From Lichenostomus cassidix (lineage: Eukaryota > Chordata > Aves > Passeriformes > Meliphagidae): a stretch of 64,000 nt of DNA. The DNA is taken from positions 1 to 64,000 of the forward strand of contig VLJF02000808.1 of assembly GCA_008360975.2 (NCBI GenBank), written 5' to 3'. The first letter of the stretch is position 1, and each line of letters starts with the position of its first letter. Positions 1 through 12,104 of the stretch are shown piece after piece. The notes beneath the pieces are model-generated. The model saw only the letters and a list, made by a program, of their open reading frames with translations. It was not told the DNA's origin and searched no databases. Made by a program: the position numbers and the translations under genes.

Positions 1-404
1 CAATAATGACATTTTCCACAATCAATAATGGCATTTCCAAGCTCACAATCCCACATATTTCCTATCCAATGCCCACAGTCCAGGGAGGTTTCCTGCCCAG
101 GATCATGGGGGAAAAAATATGTGAGGAGAAATCACAGCCCTACTCAACATCCTTCCCAAACCTTTCCTATCCAATGCCCAAAATCCTCCTGAGGATCCAT
201 TCCTCAATAATTACAATTATTGTCCTGAAAATGATCCAGAGCTCTTCACTTGGAGTATTTTATTGCCATTCCAGAGCTCCCAGTTTGGTTTCTGCTCCCT
301 CAGCCGGGTTTGGTGTGGGAGGAGAGCTGAGCCTTCCTTCCCAGACTGGGGGAGCTGAACTTCCCTGAATTCAGCAAATTCCCTGCCCTGGGAGGGGAGA
401 GTTT
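1..404. other. Non-coding flank, mostly unique
   Basis: No gene is visible. A phrase beginning CCTATCCAATGCCCA occurs twice, near 61 and 167, which suggests an old local duplication. Open frames here are short and have no recognisable domain. Confidence 0.5.
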
Positions 405-907
405 CCTGGAGAAACAAATCCCATTTCTTTGTTTCCCATCCCTGATTAAATCCATTGGATCCATCCAGCCCTGGAGAAATAAACCCCATTTCTTTTTTCC
501 CATCCCTGATTAAATCCATTCAATCCATCCAGTCCTGGAGAAATAAACTCCATTTCTCTTTTTCCCATCCCTGATTAAATCCATTGGATTCATCCAATTC
601 TGGAGAAACAAACCCCATTTCTCTTTTCCCCATCCCTGATTAAATCCATTGGATTCATCCAATCCTGGAGAAATAAACTCCATGTCTCTTTTTTCCATCC
701 CTGATTAAATCCATTCAATCCACCCAATCCTGGAGAAATAAACCCCATTTCTTTGTTTCCAATCCCCAATTAAATCCATTGCATCCATCCAATCCTGGAG
801 AAACAAGCCCCATTTCTCTTTTCCCCAATCCCAATTAAATCCATTGGATCCATCCAGTCCTCGAGAAACAAACTCCATGTCTCTTTTCCCATCCCTGATT
901 AAATCTG
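405..907. repeat. Minisatellite, ~65-bp unit, 8 copies
   Basis: Eight imperfect copies start with CTGGAGAAAYAAA near 405, 469, 534, 600, 665, 731, 796 and 859. Each continues through a CCCATTTCT block, a CCCATCCCTGATTAAATCC block and a CATCCA block. Copies differ by substitutions and 1-3 bp indels, so the array is old. The short minus-strand frames across it are by-products of the repeat. Confidence 0.9.
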
Positions 908-1116
908 CTGTTGTTCCTCCACGCCCTGTAGCTGTCAGTGACTCTCCAGGGAGGGAAAAGCACGGATAATAATTTGTTTTTCATAACGACAGCAATAGCT
1001 TCACCTTGATCTGCTAAACTGTGCTCATTTCCTGCCAGGAAATCACCGAGGTTGGGTTCAGGCCAGCAGTTTATGGAGATTGCAGTGACTCAGATGTGGT
1101 TAGGGAGATGTCTCAC

Positions 1117-2440
1117 TGGGACTCTGGGAATGGATAAATCTCTATTGGAATGGTTTGGGATACTGGGAATGGATTGGAATGGTTTGGGATACTGGGAATG
1201 GATCAGTTTGTATTGGAATGGTTTGGGACACTGGGAATGGATGGATCAGTTTGTGCTGGAATTGTTTGTGATCCTGGGAATGGATAAGCCTGGATTGGGA
1301 TCCTGGGAATGGATCAGTTTTTATTGGAATTGTTTGGGATCCTGGGAATGGATAAATCTGGATTGGAATGGTTTGGGATCAGATCAGTTTGTGCTGGAAT
1401 TGTTTGTGATCCTGGGAATGTATCAGCCTGGATTGGAATGGTTTGGGATACTGGGAATGGATCAGTTTTTATTGGAATTGTTTGGGATCCTGGGAATGGA
1501 TCAGTTTGTATTGGAATGGTTTGGGATCCTGGGAATGGATCAGTTTGTATTGGAATGGTTTGGGATACTGGGAATGGATGGATCAGTTTGTGCTGGAATT
1601 GTTTGTGATCCTAGGAATGGATAAACCTGGATTGGAATGGTTTGTGATCCTGGGAATGGATTAGTCTGTGCTGGAATGGTTTGGGATCCTGGGAATGGAT
1701 CAGTGTGTGGTGGAATTATTTGTGATCCTGGGAGCGAATCAGTTTGTATTGGAATAGTTTGGGATCCTGGGAATGGATAAACCTGGATTGGAATGGTATA
1801 GGATCCTGGGAATTGATCAGTTTGGATTGGAATGGTTTGGGGTACTGGGAATGGATGGATCAGCCTGGGTTGGAATGGTTTGGGATCCCGTGAGTGAATC
1901 CATTTCATTCGGAAGGGTTTGTGATCCTGGGAATGAATCCTGGGTTTGTATTGGAATTGTTTGGGATCCTGGAAATGGATAAATCTGGATTTGAATGGTT
2001 TGGGATACTGGGAATGGATAAACCTGGATTGGAATGGTTTGGGATCCTGGGAATGGATCAGTTTTTATTGGAATGGTTTGGGATTCTGGAAATGGATCTG
2101 TTTTTATTTGAATGGTTTAGGATTCTGGGAATAGATCAGCCTGGGTTGGAATGGTTTGGGATACTGGGAATTGATCAGGGTGTGGTGGAATTATTTGTGA
2201 TCCTGGGAATGGATGGATCAGCCTGGATTGGAATGGTTTGGGATCCTGGGAATGGATCCGTTTGTATTGGACTGGTTTGGGATCAGATCCATTTGTATTG
2301 GACTGGTTTGGGATCAGATCCATTTGGATTGGAATGGTTTGGGATCAGATCCGTTTTTATTGGACTGGTTTGGGATCAGATCAGTTTGGACTGGAATGGT
2401 TCGGGATCAGATCAACCTGTGCTGGCAGCTTTGTGATCCT
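1117..2440. repeat. Minisatellite, ~38-bp unit, about 35 copies
   Basis: A long array in which GGAATGGATCAGTTTG and ATTGGAATGGTTTGGGAT alternate. The unit is about 38-39 bp for most of the array. From about 2265 it shortens to about 30 bp because the CCTGGGAATG part is replaced by CAGATC. Variants TAAACCTGG, CAGCCTGG and CAGTTTGT at the same position define unit subtypes that recur in mixed order. Frames of up to 190 codons on both strands come from the lack of stops in the unit and are not genes. Confidence 0.93.
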
Positions 2441-2628
2441 CCAAACAGATCACCTTTAACGAAGAGATCTCTGGAATTTCCCAAGGATATCAGGGCTTGG
2501 AGTCACAGGAATTATCTGTTCTCACTGCAAACCTTTCTGATGTTTAGTGGAATTTGGAGATTTTGCTGAGCAAAGGGAAAGTTCTGCTGTTAATCCCCGT
2601 GAGGTGTGGCTGGAGCAGCTCAGACCCC

Positions 2629-2878
2629 AATTTCTGCCTGGAAAACTTGGAATTTCCACCTGGAAAACTCTGAATTTCTGCCTGGAAAACTCTGAATTTC
2701 TGCCTGGAAAACTCTGAATTTCCACCTGGAAGACTCTGAATTTCTGCCTGGAAGACTCTGAATTTCCACCTGGAAAACTCTGAATTTCCACCTGGAAGAC
2801 TCGGAATTTCTGCCTGGAAGACTCTGAATTTCCACCTGGAAAACTCTGAATTTCCACCTGGAAGACTCGGAATTTCCA
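2629..2878. repeat. Minisatellite, 22-bp unit, about 11 copies
   Basis: Tandem GAATTTCTGCCTGGAAAACT and GAATTTCCACCTGGAAGACT units, with two alternating variants (TCTGCC or TCCACC, AAAACT or AAGACT). The repeat is well preserved and open in all three minus-strand frames, which explains the overlapping short frames. Confidence 0.93.
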
Positions 2879-3599
2879 GGGATATTGACCAGATTTGCCT
2901 CCCAGACATTGCCTGGATTGACAACAGCAAGAATTCAGTGCTAACATTTATTTATCTTTTCCTTCAACTCCAGAATTTTATTTTCCCTCTGCCAGGCTGG
3001 AGATTTGTTCTCCAGCTGAGCTGCTGCAGAGTGTCAGGCTGAGATCTCTGCTTGGCTTTGCTCCACAATCACCAATCCTCTCATTTTACCCCATTTTGTG
3101 CTACACAAGAGGAGGAGAAAAAAGCAAAGCTAAATCTTCCCCCAAAAATCTTATTGTTCTCTTAGTATTGGCAATTTTTAAATTGCTGCTTTTCCATCTG
3201 AGCTCTGTCAGAAGGAGCAGAACTGCAAATAATCTGAGTTTTAACAGAACTCTGGAGGTGAAGAAATCCTTCTGGGCTGGAAATTGAACCTGGTGTGGTA
3301 AAAATGGATTTTTTTTTTTGGAGTTTCCAAAAAAACCTGGCTGGGCTGAGTCATTTTTAGCCACTGAAATCCCAATTATTTCCTCAGAAAAGAGGTTGGG
3401 AACAGTGAACACCCAAATGGAAATAACTCGAGTGTTTGCCTTGCTGCTTAAGTCGTTTATTCCCTAATTAACAATCCCAGAAGTGTCTTTTCCCAGGATA
3501 TAGCAATTTACCTGAGGATTGCAGGGAGCAGAATTAGCAGAATTAATGTTGTTGATTAAGCTTGATGAGGCTGGTGGGGGAGGGACTGAGAGCCTGGCC
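2879..3599. other. Unique non-coding DNA
   Basis: Complex AT-rich sequence with no array, no recognisable element and no credible coding frame. Confidence 0.4.
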
Positions 3600-3755
3600 T
3601 GGAAAAATGGGAAAACACTGAAAAAAATGGGAAAACACTGAAAAAAATGGGAAAACACTGAAAAAAATGGGAAAACACTGAAAAAAATGGGAAAACACGG
3701 AAAAAAATGGGAAAACACTGAAAAAAATGGGAAAACACCAAAAAAAAATTGGAAT
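3600..3755. repeat. 20-bp minisatellite, 7-8 copies
   Basis: Unit AAAAAAATGGGAAAACACTG, nearly identical between copies, so the array is young. Each unit carries an A7 and an A4 tract about one helical turn apart. Confidence 0.95.
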
Positions 3756-3918
3756 TCCAGGGGATTTTCTGCCTCTTTGCTCTGTAAAATACACACACAG
3801 CAGCTTTTTGTGGCTTTGCATTCTCCCAATTAAAAAAAAAAAAACTGCACTGCTGCAATAATTATTTAAAAGCCTTTTATTTTTAAAAGCACCATAAACC
3901 CTAATTCAATTAAAACCA

Positions 3919-4266
3919 CAGACTGGGGAGCCTGGAGTGGATTTTCCCCTCTCTTTCTGCTCTTCAGGAGAGGAGAAATCACAGTCAGGATTGGAAATAA
4001 ATTGAATTTGGGGAGAATTTTTAACGACTGGGGAGCCTGGAGTGGATTTTCTCCTCTCTTTCTGCTCTTCAGGAGAGGAGAAATCTCAGTGATTTCTCAA
4101 TTTATGAAATCAATTTATATCCAATCCTGGATATAAATTGAATTTGGGGAGAATTTTTAACGACTGGGGAGCCTGGAGTGGATTTTCTCCTCTCTTTCTG
4201 CTCTTCAGGAGTGGAGAAATCTCAGTCAGGATTGGCTATAAATTGAATTTGGGGAGAATTTTTAAC
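3919..4266. repeat. Tandem triplication, ~106-136-bp unit
   Basis: Three copies begin with GACTGGGGAGCCTGGAGTGG at about 3920, 4026 and 4162 and end with TTGGGGAGAATTTTTAACG. The middle copy has an extra TTTCTCAATTTATGAAATC-type insert. The copies are closely similar. Confidence 0.92.
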
Positions 4267-4979
4267 GAGCAGCTTCTCCTCAGAGTTCTGAGCAGACCTG
4301 GTGACACCAAAATGTAATTCCACAGGTTTGATTTTTGCTCCCAAAAACGTTAATTTGGACACAAATCCTCTCCTGAGCCACCTCAGTGCAATCTGAGGTT
4401 TGATGTTTGTATTAATTTCTGGATATTAACATCAGACCCTGCAAAGCACAAATATTTCCCCCATAAAAAATTCAGCATTGCCTGTTCAATATTTCAGAGC
4501 AACCATAAACTTTTATCAGTCACTTTAATTGACAGAACTCCTCTAGGTCTGGTTGGTTTTGAATAATTCAATCCTTCTGCCTTCCCAAAAATACAACATT
4601 TCCCCAAACCTGTGGATGTTCTGAGCTCTGCCCCTTGGCAGCTGAGCCTTCTGAGCTCCAGTTTTGTCTCCAGAAAATCAAAATATCACATTTTCCCGAA
4701 GTTTTTAAGGCTGGAAAGAACTCGGATTCCCCCCTGGGTGATTTTCCTGCAGGTTTTTCCCTCTTTAATTCAGTTTTAGTGGAGTTTTCCTGATCCTAAA
4801 CACACCTGAAAAAGCCCAAAGTTTCCTAAATTATATTTTTGATTTTTCGATCCGTGCTTTGGAATAATGATAATTTAATTTATAATAATGATAATTTAAT
4901 AATTTTATTAATAAGAATAATACTGGGGGGAAAAAGCTTCTGTTTCTCTAATAAAGAGAGTGACCTTGGGTTTGGATAA
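4267..4979. other. Unique AT-rich non-coding DNA
   Basis: No gene or element is recognised. A short AATAATGATAATTTAAT repeat lies at 4865-4915. Confidence 0.4.
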
Positions 4980-5064
4980 ATAAGAAATGAATAGCAGAAA
5001 TAAATAGGAAATAAATGGGAAATAAATGGGAAATAAATCGGAAATAAATGGGAAATAAATAGAA
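4980..5064. repeat. 11-bp array (AAATAAATGGG)
   Basis: About seven tandem AAATAAATGGG-type units. Each contains an AATAAA hexamer on the + strand. Confidence 0.85.
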
Positions 5065-5189
5065 AACAGCAGCCCAGACAGACACAGTGAATGACAGATT
5101 TCTGGGGCAAGAATAATGAAATTATTTGGGTTATTCTTGTTTCACTACACAAACAATATTCTTTTCAGATGCAGTTTTGAATTGTTGCT

Positions 5190-5395
5190 ATTGTTATATA
5201 CAATTATATACAATTATATTGTATTATATTATATTGTATTTATTGCAATATATTATATTATATTATATTATATTATATTATATTATATTATAACTATATT
5301 ATATATTATAGTATTGCCTATTATAATGATAATGATAATAATGATGATAATTATAACAATGCTAATAATAATAATAATAATTTATAAATAAACTG
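5190..5395. repeat. AT microsatellite
   Basis: Runs of TATAT/TTATA pentamers, followed from about 5325 by ATAATGATAATAATG and ATAATAATA triplets. Confidence 0.92.
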
Positions 5396-6204
5396 TCCTG
5401 TACTTTTCCCCCATAGTTTTAAGGACACAACTGATGAGTCCATAAAGAAAATTCCATTTTTCCCTCTCCTAACATTGTCCAACCCTTGAATTCAGGATAA
5501 AAAACCCGAGATTTGAGCAAAAATACTGAAAAAATCTCCCGAAAAATCTCCTTCAGAGAGCATTTCAGGCCTTTCCAGAGGTGAAGGAGCCAATTGAGGT
5601 TTTATTGCTGCTGCTGAGAGCAGATGAGTCCTGCAGGAATTCCCCAATCTCCTTTTAAAACTCCTATTTATCCCAAAATTGCTGCTCAGTGATTTCCCTG
5701 CACGGCTCAGATCTTCCCCAGGCTGCTTTCAGAGCCATGGAAATGATCTGTTTGATGGTCTTTGGAGGTTTGGGATTCAAATCCCTTTTTTTTTTTAAAT
5801 TTTATTTTTCCATTTTGAGGCAGGAGTTTGGCCTCTTTTCCACCTCCTTTTCAAAGAGCTCCCCAGCTTGGGCTTTAATAATGAATTATATATTAAATAA
5901 TAATAAATTAACTCGACGGGATCACAGGAGATTCAGGAACACTGGAAGGGAAGAAAAGGGAGAAAAAAATAGTTATAAAATCACTGCTGTCAAATTCTCC
6001 TGTCAATCACATCACAGCCCTAAAAACTCCTCCAAACTCTCAAAACTGTCCTGATTTAGTGATTCCTCTTCTGGGTCTGGGGGAAATATTTGGGGTTGAA
6101 TCCAGGATTTAATCAGGGAAAAGGTGGTTTTTCATGAGGAGTTCAAGGTGAAGTGTTTAAAGCTTAAAAAATCAGAATGTTTTTGTGGTAAGGGAGGGAA
6201 CAAC
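5396..6204. other. Unique non-coding DNA
   Basis: Complex AT-rich sequence. A 121-codon frame at 5689-6054 has low-complexity composition, no domain and no splice context, so I do not call it a gene. Confidence 0.4.
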
Positions 6205-7430
6205 CTCATTTCCTATTTTCCACCCCTCTGAAAACTTAATTTCCTATTTTCCACCCCTCTGAAAACCTAATTTCCTATTTTCCATCCCCTTACAGTCTCA
6301 TTTCCTATTTCTCATCCCTCTAAAAAGCTTTTTCCTATTTTCTACCCCTCTAAACATCTTCATTTCCTCTTCTCCATCCCCCTAAAAAGCCTAATTTTAT
6401 ATTTTCCATCCCCTTCCAGCCTCTTTTCCTATTTCTCATCCCTCTGAAAAGTCTTTTCCTATTTTCCATCTCTCCAAAAGCCTTAATTTCCTATTTTCCA
6501 TCCTCTTACAGCCTCATTTCCCATTTCTCATCCCTCTAAAAACCTTTTTCCTATTTTCTACCCCTCTAAACAGATTTTCCTATTTTCCATCTCTCTAAAA
6601 ACCCTCATTTCCTATTTCCCATCCCTCTAAACATCCTCATTTCCTATTTTTCACCCCTCTAAAAAGCTTTTCCCTATTTTCTACATGTCTAAAAAGCCTC
6701 TTTTTCCTATTTCCCACCCCTCTAAACATCTTCATTTCCTCTTCTCCGTCCCTCTAAACAGCTTTTTCCTATTTTCTGCCCTTCCAAACAGACTTTTCCT
6801 ATTTTCCATTTCTCTAAACAGCCTCATTTCCTCTTCTCCCTCCCCCTAAAAAGCTTTTTCCTATTTTCCATCCCCTTACAGTCTCTTTTCCTATTTCTCA
6901 TCCCTCTAAAAGCCTCTTTTCCTATTTCCCATCCCTCTAAAAAGTCTTTTCCTATTTTCCATCTCTCCAAAAGCCCTCATTTCCTATTTCCCATCCCCTT
7001 CCAGCCTCATTTCCCATTTCCCATCCCTCTAAAAAGCCTCTTTTCCTATCTTCCACCCCTCTAAACAGCTTTGTTTCCTCTTCTCCATCCCTCTAAAAAG
7101 CCTTTTCCTATCTTCTACCCCACTAAAAACCCTCATTTCCCATTTTCCATCCTCTTACAGCTTCATTTCCTATTTTCCACCCCTTTAAACAGCCTCTTTT
7201 CCTATTTTCCATCTCTCTAAAAACCCTCATTTCATATTTCCCATCCCCTTCCAGCCTCTTTTCCTATTTTCCACCCTTCTAAAAAGCTTCATTTCTTATT
7301 TCTCATCCTTCTAAAAAGCTTCATTTCCTATTTTCCATCTCTCTAAAACCCCTCATTTCCTATTTCCCATCCCCTTCCAGCCTCATTTCCCATTTCCCAC
7401 CCTCTTTCCCTATTTTCCACCCTCCAAGCT
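6205..7430. repeat. Pyrimidine-rich minisatellite, ~31-bp unit, about 38 copies
   Basis: Degenerate units of the form CATTTCCTATTTTCCA, then CCCCTCTAAAAAGC. Copies vary strongly (CTCATC, CCACCC or CCATCC; AAAAAGC, AAACAGC or TACAGC). The + strand is mostly C and T, broken by a short A block once per unit. Confidence 0.92.
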
Positions 7431-7730
7431 CTGACCCCTCGAGGCAGCTGGACTCACCCAGAGCTTGAACACAGCAGGATTTGGGGATTTTCCCTGGAAA
7501 ACATCCCTTGGCCCAGCAGGGGAAGGATTGGAAATTGTGGTTTCCTTGAGGAACCAAATTTTCACTCTTTTTCCATGAGAATTCCCAATTCCCAGGGCAC
7601 TGAGCCCATTTTTAACCCTTTCTCCTGGATGATTCCCAATTCCCAGGAAATTCAGCTCTCACAGAGTTTCCTCAGGGCTGGGAAATCCCACAAGAGGCTC
7701 CTGCTGTACTCAAACACCCTGGAGCAACCT
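7431..7730. other. Unique spacer between two arrays
   Basis: Complex sequence of about 300 bp. Two short frames have no recognisable domain. Confidence 0.4.
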
Positions 7731-8790
7731 GGAATTCCAGTTTCTCCTGGAAAATCAAATCTGAAATTCCAATTTCTCCAGGAAAATGGAATCTAAAATT
7801 CCAATTCCCCCAGGAAAATGTAATCTGGAATTCCAATCTCTCCAGGAAAATGGAATCTGGGATTCCAATTTCTCCAGGAAAGTCGAATCTGGAGTTCCAA
7901 ATTCTATAGGAAAATGGAATCTGGAATCCCAATTCCCCCAGGAAAATCAAATCTGAAATTCCAATTTCTCCAGGAAAATGGAATCTGGAATTCCAATTTC
8001 TCCTGGAAAATCAAATCTGGGATTCCAATCTCTCCAGGAAAATTGAATCTGGAATCCCAATCTCCCCAGGAAAATGGAATCTGAGATTCCAATTCACCCA
8101 GGGAAATCAAATCTGAAATTCCAAATTCTCCAGGAAAGTCAAATCTGGAGTTCCAAATTCTATAGGAAAATGGAATCTGGAATCCCAATTTCTCCAGGAA
8201 AATCAAACCTGGAATTCCAATTTCTCCAGGAAAATGGAATCTGGGATTCTAGTTCCCCCAGGGAAATGAAATCTGGAGTTCCAATTTCTCCAGGAAAATC
8301 AAATTTGAAATTCCAATTCTCCAGGAAAATCGAATCTGGAATCCCAATTTCTCCAGGAAAATCAAGTCTGGAATTCCAATTTTTCCAGGAAAGTCAAATC
8401 CAGAATTCCAATTTCTCCAGGAAAATGGAATGTGAGATTCCAATTCACCCAGGAAAATCAAAGCTGAAATTCCAATTTCTCCAGGAAAATCAAATCTGAA
8501 ATTCCAAATTCTCCAGGAAAGTCGAATCTGGAGTTCCAATTTTTCCAGGAAAAAAAATCAAATCTGAAATTCCAATTTTTCCAGGAAAATCAAATCTGGA
8601 ATCCCAATTTCTCTGGCAAAATTGAATCTGGAATCCCAATTTCTCCAGGAAAATGGAATCTGGAATCCAAATTTCTCCAGGAAAATCAACTCTGGAATTC
8701 CAATTTCGCCGGCAAAATTGAATCTGAAATCCCAATTTCTCCCGGAAAATGGAATCTGGAATCCAAATTTCTCCAGGAAAATCGGGATAG
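7731..8790. repeat. 32-bp minisatellite, about 33 copies
   Basis: Units pair CCAGGAAAATSRAATCTG with GAATTCCAATTTCTC. All phases are open in several frames, giving spurious proteins rich in Phe, Pro, Gly and Ile on both strands. Near 8555 one unit has gained several A residues. The array is moderately diverged with mixed variants. Confidence 0.94.
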
Positions 8791-8929
8791 CATTTCTCAT
8801 CCTGCCCCATCCCAAGCTGCTTTACCCTCAGCAGTGCTTTTCACCTTCTGCTCTCAGTCTGGATGATTTTTGAGGAATTTCCAGGGATTCTGTTGCCTTC
8901 AGGGCCTTTTTTACATTTATTTTTCAGGC

Positions 8930-9010
8930 AGGAACATCTCCCACCATGCCAGGGTGGCTTTGGACATTCCAGGGATCCACAGCTTTTCTGGGAATTCCAT
9001 CCCAACCCCA
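8930..9010 (-). mobile_element. CR1 LINE fragment
   Basis: The phrases CATCTCCCACCATGCCAGGG, TGGACATTCCAGGGATC and CACAGCTTTTCTGGGAATTC match, in reverse, the well-known 3' part of avian CR1 (a region usually read as AGAAGCTGTGG... CTGG... TGGTGG). Only about 80 bp remains and it is diverged. Confidence 0.6.
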
Positions 9011-9189
9011 GTAATTTTTAAAGAGAATAAACCTGGAGCCACAAGCTGAACCCTCTGGAATGTGGGCAGGATGTGGATGATCCATGGATTTCACCCCAGG
9101 GAATGTTGGTTTTCCACTTGTGTGAGACAAACACAAAATCCTCACGAAATTATGGTTGAAATGGATCAAACAGGTCCTTCCGGAAACAA

Positions 9190-9476
9190 ATCAAATAAAT
9201 AGATAAAATTAAATAAATAAAATAAAATAATAAGGAAAAATAAAATAAAATAAAATAAAATAAAATAAAATAATAATATAATATAGTATAGTATAGTATA
9301 GTATAATATAATATAATAAATACAATATAATATAATATAATATAATAGAATAGAATAGAATAGAATATATATAATATAATATAATATAATATAATATAAT
9401 AAATAAAATATAATATAATATAATAAATATAATATAATATAATAAATATAATATAAATAAAATAAAATAAATCAAG
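9190..9476. repeat. ATAAA / TATAATA microsatellite
   Basis: AATAA and AAAAT pentamers (9200-9272), then TATAG/TATAA pentamers, AATAG pentamers (9345-9367) and again TATAA with AATAAA interruptions. Confidence 0.93.
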
Positions 9477-9639
9477 TTTTCAGAGTTTCTCACCTGCCCC
9501 ATTTTATTGGGATAAATCTGCTCCAAAACATCCTCATCCCAGATTTTTTTACATCCCAATTTTTCCCATCCAATCCTTGATTTTTTTTCAATTTAATTCC
9601 CAATCCTCCCCTGCCCAGCCTTCCCCAGCAGCCCAGCCA

Positions 9640-9840
9640 GGCCTGTTTAACATGCACAGAGTAGATATTGATATCTATCAATTTGAAATCTGTTTCCTCA
9701 CAACCTTGAATGCCTTTCTGCCTCCACATCACTCCATCAAGCCTCACTTAACTGGAGCTTCTTTTTCATTTTTTATCGCCTCCCCATAAAACCCAGCCAG
9801 GGAACACTTCCATTTTGCTAGCAGTAATTTTTATGACTTT
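9640..9840. promoter_or_regulatory. Candidate conserved non-coding island
   Basis: High-complexity sequence between two AT microsatellites, with GTAGATATTGATATCTATCA (a near-palindrome around GATATC), TTTAACATGCAC and TCACTTAACTG. It has no tandem structure and no coding frame with a domain. The contrast with the surrounding repeats suggests constraint. This is inference; no alignment was available. Confidence 0.3.
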
Positions 9841-9984
9841 TCTCCTTTTTTTTATTTTTTAATTTTATTTTTTTAAGTACTTGTCAGCCAGACGCAGCAC
9901 TTCGTAAGGAGGAGATTTTCCAGCTCGGCTTTGTATTTTTATTTCCATTTATTTTAGCTGGAAGCAGCCAGAATACATGGAAAG

Positions 9985-10495
9985 AACAGGTGTTATATAT
10001 ATATATTTATATATATAAAAATATAATATTATTATTATATATATAATATATATAATATAATATCATATATATGTTATATTATATTATATTATATTATGTT
10101 ATGTTATATTATATTATATTATATTATATTATATTATATTATATTATAATATAGTATTATATTATATTATTATAATAATTATACTATATTATATTATTAT
10201 AATTATAATAATATTATATTATATTTATATATAATTATATATATAATTCTATATAATTAATTATATATATAATTAATATTATATTATATTGTATTATATT
10301 GTATTATATTGTATTATATTATATTATATTATATTATATTATATTATATTATATTAATATATAAATAAAATATAAAATAAAATATAAAAAATATATAATA
10401 TAAATATAAAATAAAAATATAAAATACATATTATATATATATAAACTTTTTTTTATATGTATCTATCTATTGATCTATCTATCTCTATATTTATA
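9985..10495. repeat. Long AT microsatellite with ATCT tail
   Basis: Mainly TATAT/TTATA pentamers and AT dinucleotides. Short TTATG, TATTG and TAATTA variants occur, and an ATCT tetranucleotide run lies near 10460-10490. Such a block is prone to melting and to assembly length error. Confidence 0.94.
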
Positions 10496-11107
10496 AATGA
10501 ACTAATCCAACGAGTGGATTATAAATGGAAAAAAAATGGTTAACCTCAAAATTAGGGGGATTTTATTTCCCCAATCCGTCCAAAAAGTCCTGCAAGGATA
10601 AATTCCCATTGCAGCTTTAATGTTCCTCATAAAACCCTCCAGCAAAGCAGGAGGGAAAATGAATTTATTGCCCTTTGGATGGCTTTGCTTTCACTCTGAG
10701 GTTTTTCTGCATTTTTCCCCAGGGTGTGTCGTTATTGCATTTTATTTTTATTCCCCTTTAGAGCACAGAAACTGCTGGATTAGCCCAGAGAATCTTCCCA
10801 GGCAGGAACAGAAATTCTTGTGAGAAAATCGGGATTATTTCGCTATAAAAAGAGAAATATGTGCAGAAAAACGCTCTGAGTTTTATTCTGCATAAAACTG
10901 CTTCATCCTCAGCACAATTCTGATTTTTGGGGCATTTTTGTGTTTCTGGGAAATTCCTCCCCTCGCCCTGCTGAGGTCAGCTTGTGTTTCCAATGGGAAT
11001 TTTCCTTTCATTGGTGGAAATTCTGATTTTCCCAAAGTGCCAGAAGGAGGAGCACAAAAAAAAAAAAAGAGAAAAATTTGCTCTTCGGTTGGCTGAAATG
11101 TTGTGAT
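10496..11107. other. Unique non-coding DNA
   Basis: Complex sequence with one A-run at 11057-11068. No array, element or credible gene is visible. Confidence 0.4.
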
Positions 11108-11240
11108 TTACAATTTAATTTACTTTTAAAATTTACAATTAAAATTTACAATTAAAATTTACAATTTAAAAAATTTACAATTTAAAAAATTTACAATTTT
11201 AAAAATTCACAATTTTTAAAATTTGCAATTAAAAGTTCAT
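11108..11240. repeat. AT-rich array around AATTTACAATT
   Basis: Six to seven copies of AATTTACAATTTAAAA-type units of about 15-18 bp. Confidence 0.85.
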
Positions 11241-11469
11241 TTTAGAGCATTTCTGTGGTGTTCCCATAATTAAAACAACCTCTGTGAGAGGAATTTAATG
11301 TTTTTGCACAAAAATCAAGAGGCACCAGACAAGTCTGAGCACAACTCACATCCCCAGAGCTCGTTAGCCTCATTCTGCTTAATTAATATGAAAAATTCAT
11401 TAAAAACAACACCTCTGCCTGTGGAAGGTGAGGAGTGAAGGAGAAATTCCCTTTATTAATCAGGGATTA

Positions 11470-11595
11470 AATTGATTAATTATTTATTAATTTTTTATTA
11501 ATTTTTTATTATTTTTTATTAATTTTTATTAATTTATTATTATTAATTTATTATTGATTATTATTATTGATTTATTAATTATTTATTAATTAGTG
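11470..11595. repeat. TTATTAATT low-complexity tract
   Basis: Runs of TTATTAATTTTTTATTA and TTATTATTGA with only A and T apart from rare G. Confidence 0.85.
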
Positions 11596-11664
11596 TTTGG
11601 GAGTGACATGGGAAAAGGGTTTGGGGTCAATCCTCTCCTGTTGCTGAGGGTGAATTATGGGGGA

Positions 11665-12040
11665 AAATGTCTTGTTTAATATTAAAAACGAAAATCAAAA
11701 TGGGAAAAATTTCTTGTTCAATATAAAAACCAACCAAACAAAAAGATTTAAAAGGGTAAAGAAATTCTTGTTTAATGGAAAAAATCAAATGGGAAAAATT
11801 ACTTGTGTAATGTAAAAAAAATTAAAATAGGAAAAATTACTTGTGTAATTAAAAAAAACCCCAAGAATTTCAAATGGGAAAAAAATCCTTGTTTATTGTA
11901 AAAAAAAAAAAAAAAAAAATCCTTGTTTAATGTAAAATAACCAATTTCAAATGGGAAAAATTCCCTGTTTAGTGTAAAAAAATCCCAATTTCAAATGGGA
12001 AAAAATCCCTGTTTAGTGTAAAAAAACCCCAATTACTCAG
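11665..12040. repeat. Minisatellite, ~50-bp unit, about 7 copies
   Basis: Units combine TTTCAAATGGGAAAAATTCC with TTGTTTAATGTAAAAAAA. Copies are diverged in the A-run and in the CTTGTTTA/CCTGTTTA segment. A run of about 20 A lies near 11900. Confidence 0.85.
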
Positions 12041-12104
12041 GTTCTGGTGGGAATTTAAAGTTTGGTTTTTGATAGAACTTTTTTAGGGGAAGATTTTTGC
12101 CCCT

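Noticed and set aside
10458..10490. ATCT run as a GATA-site cluster
   Set aside because: Too short and embedded in a long AT microsatellite; slippage explains it.
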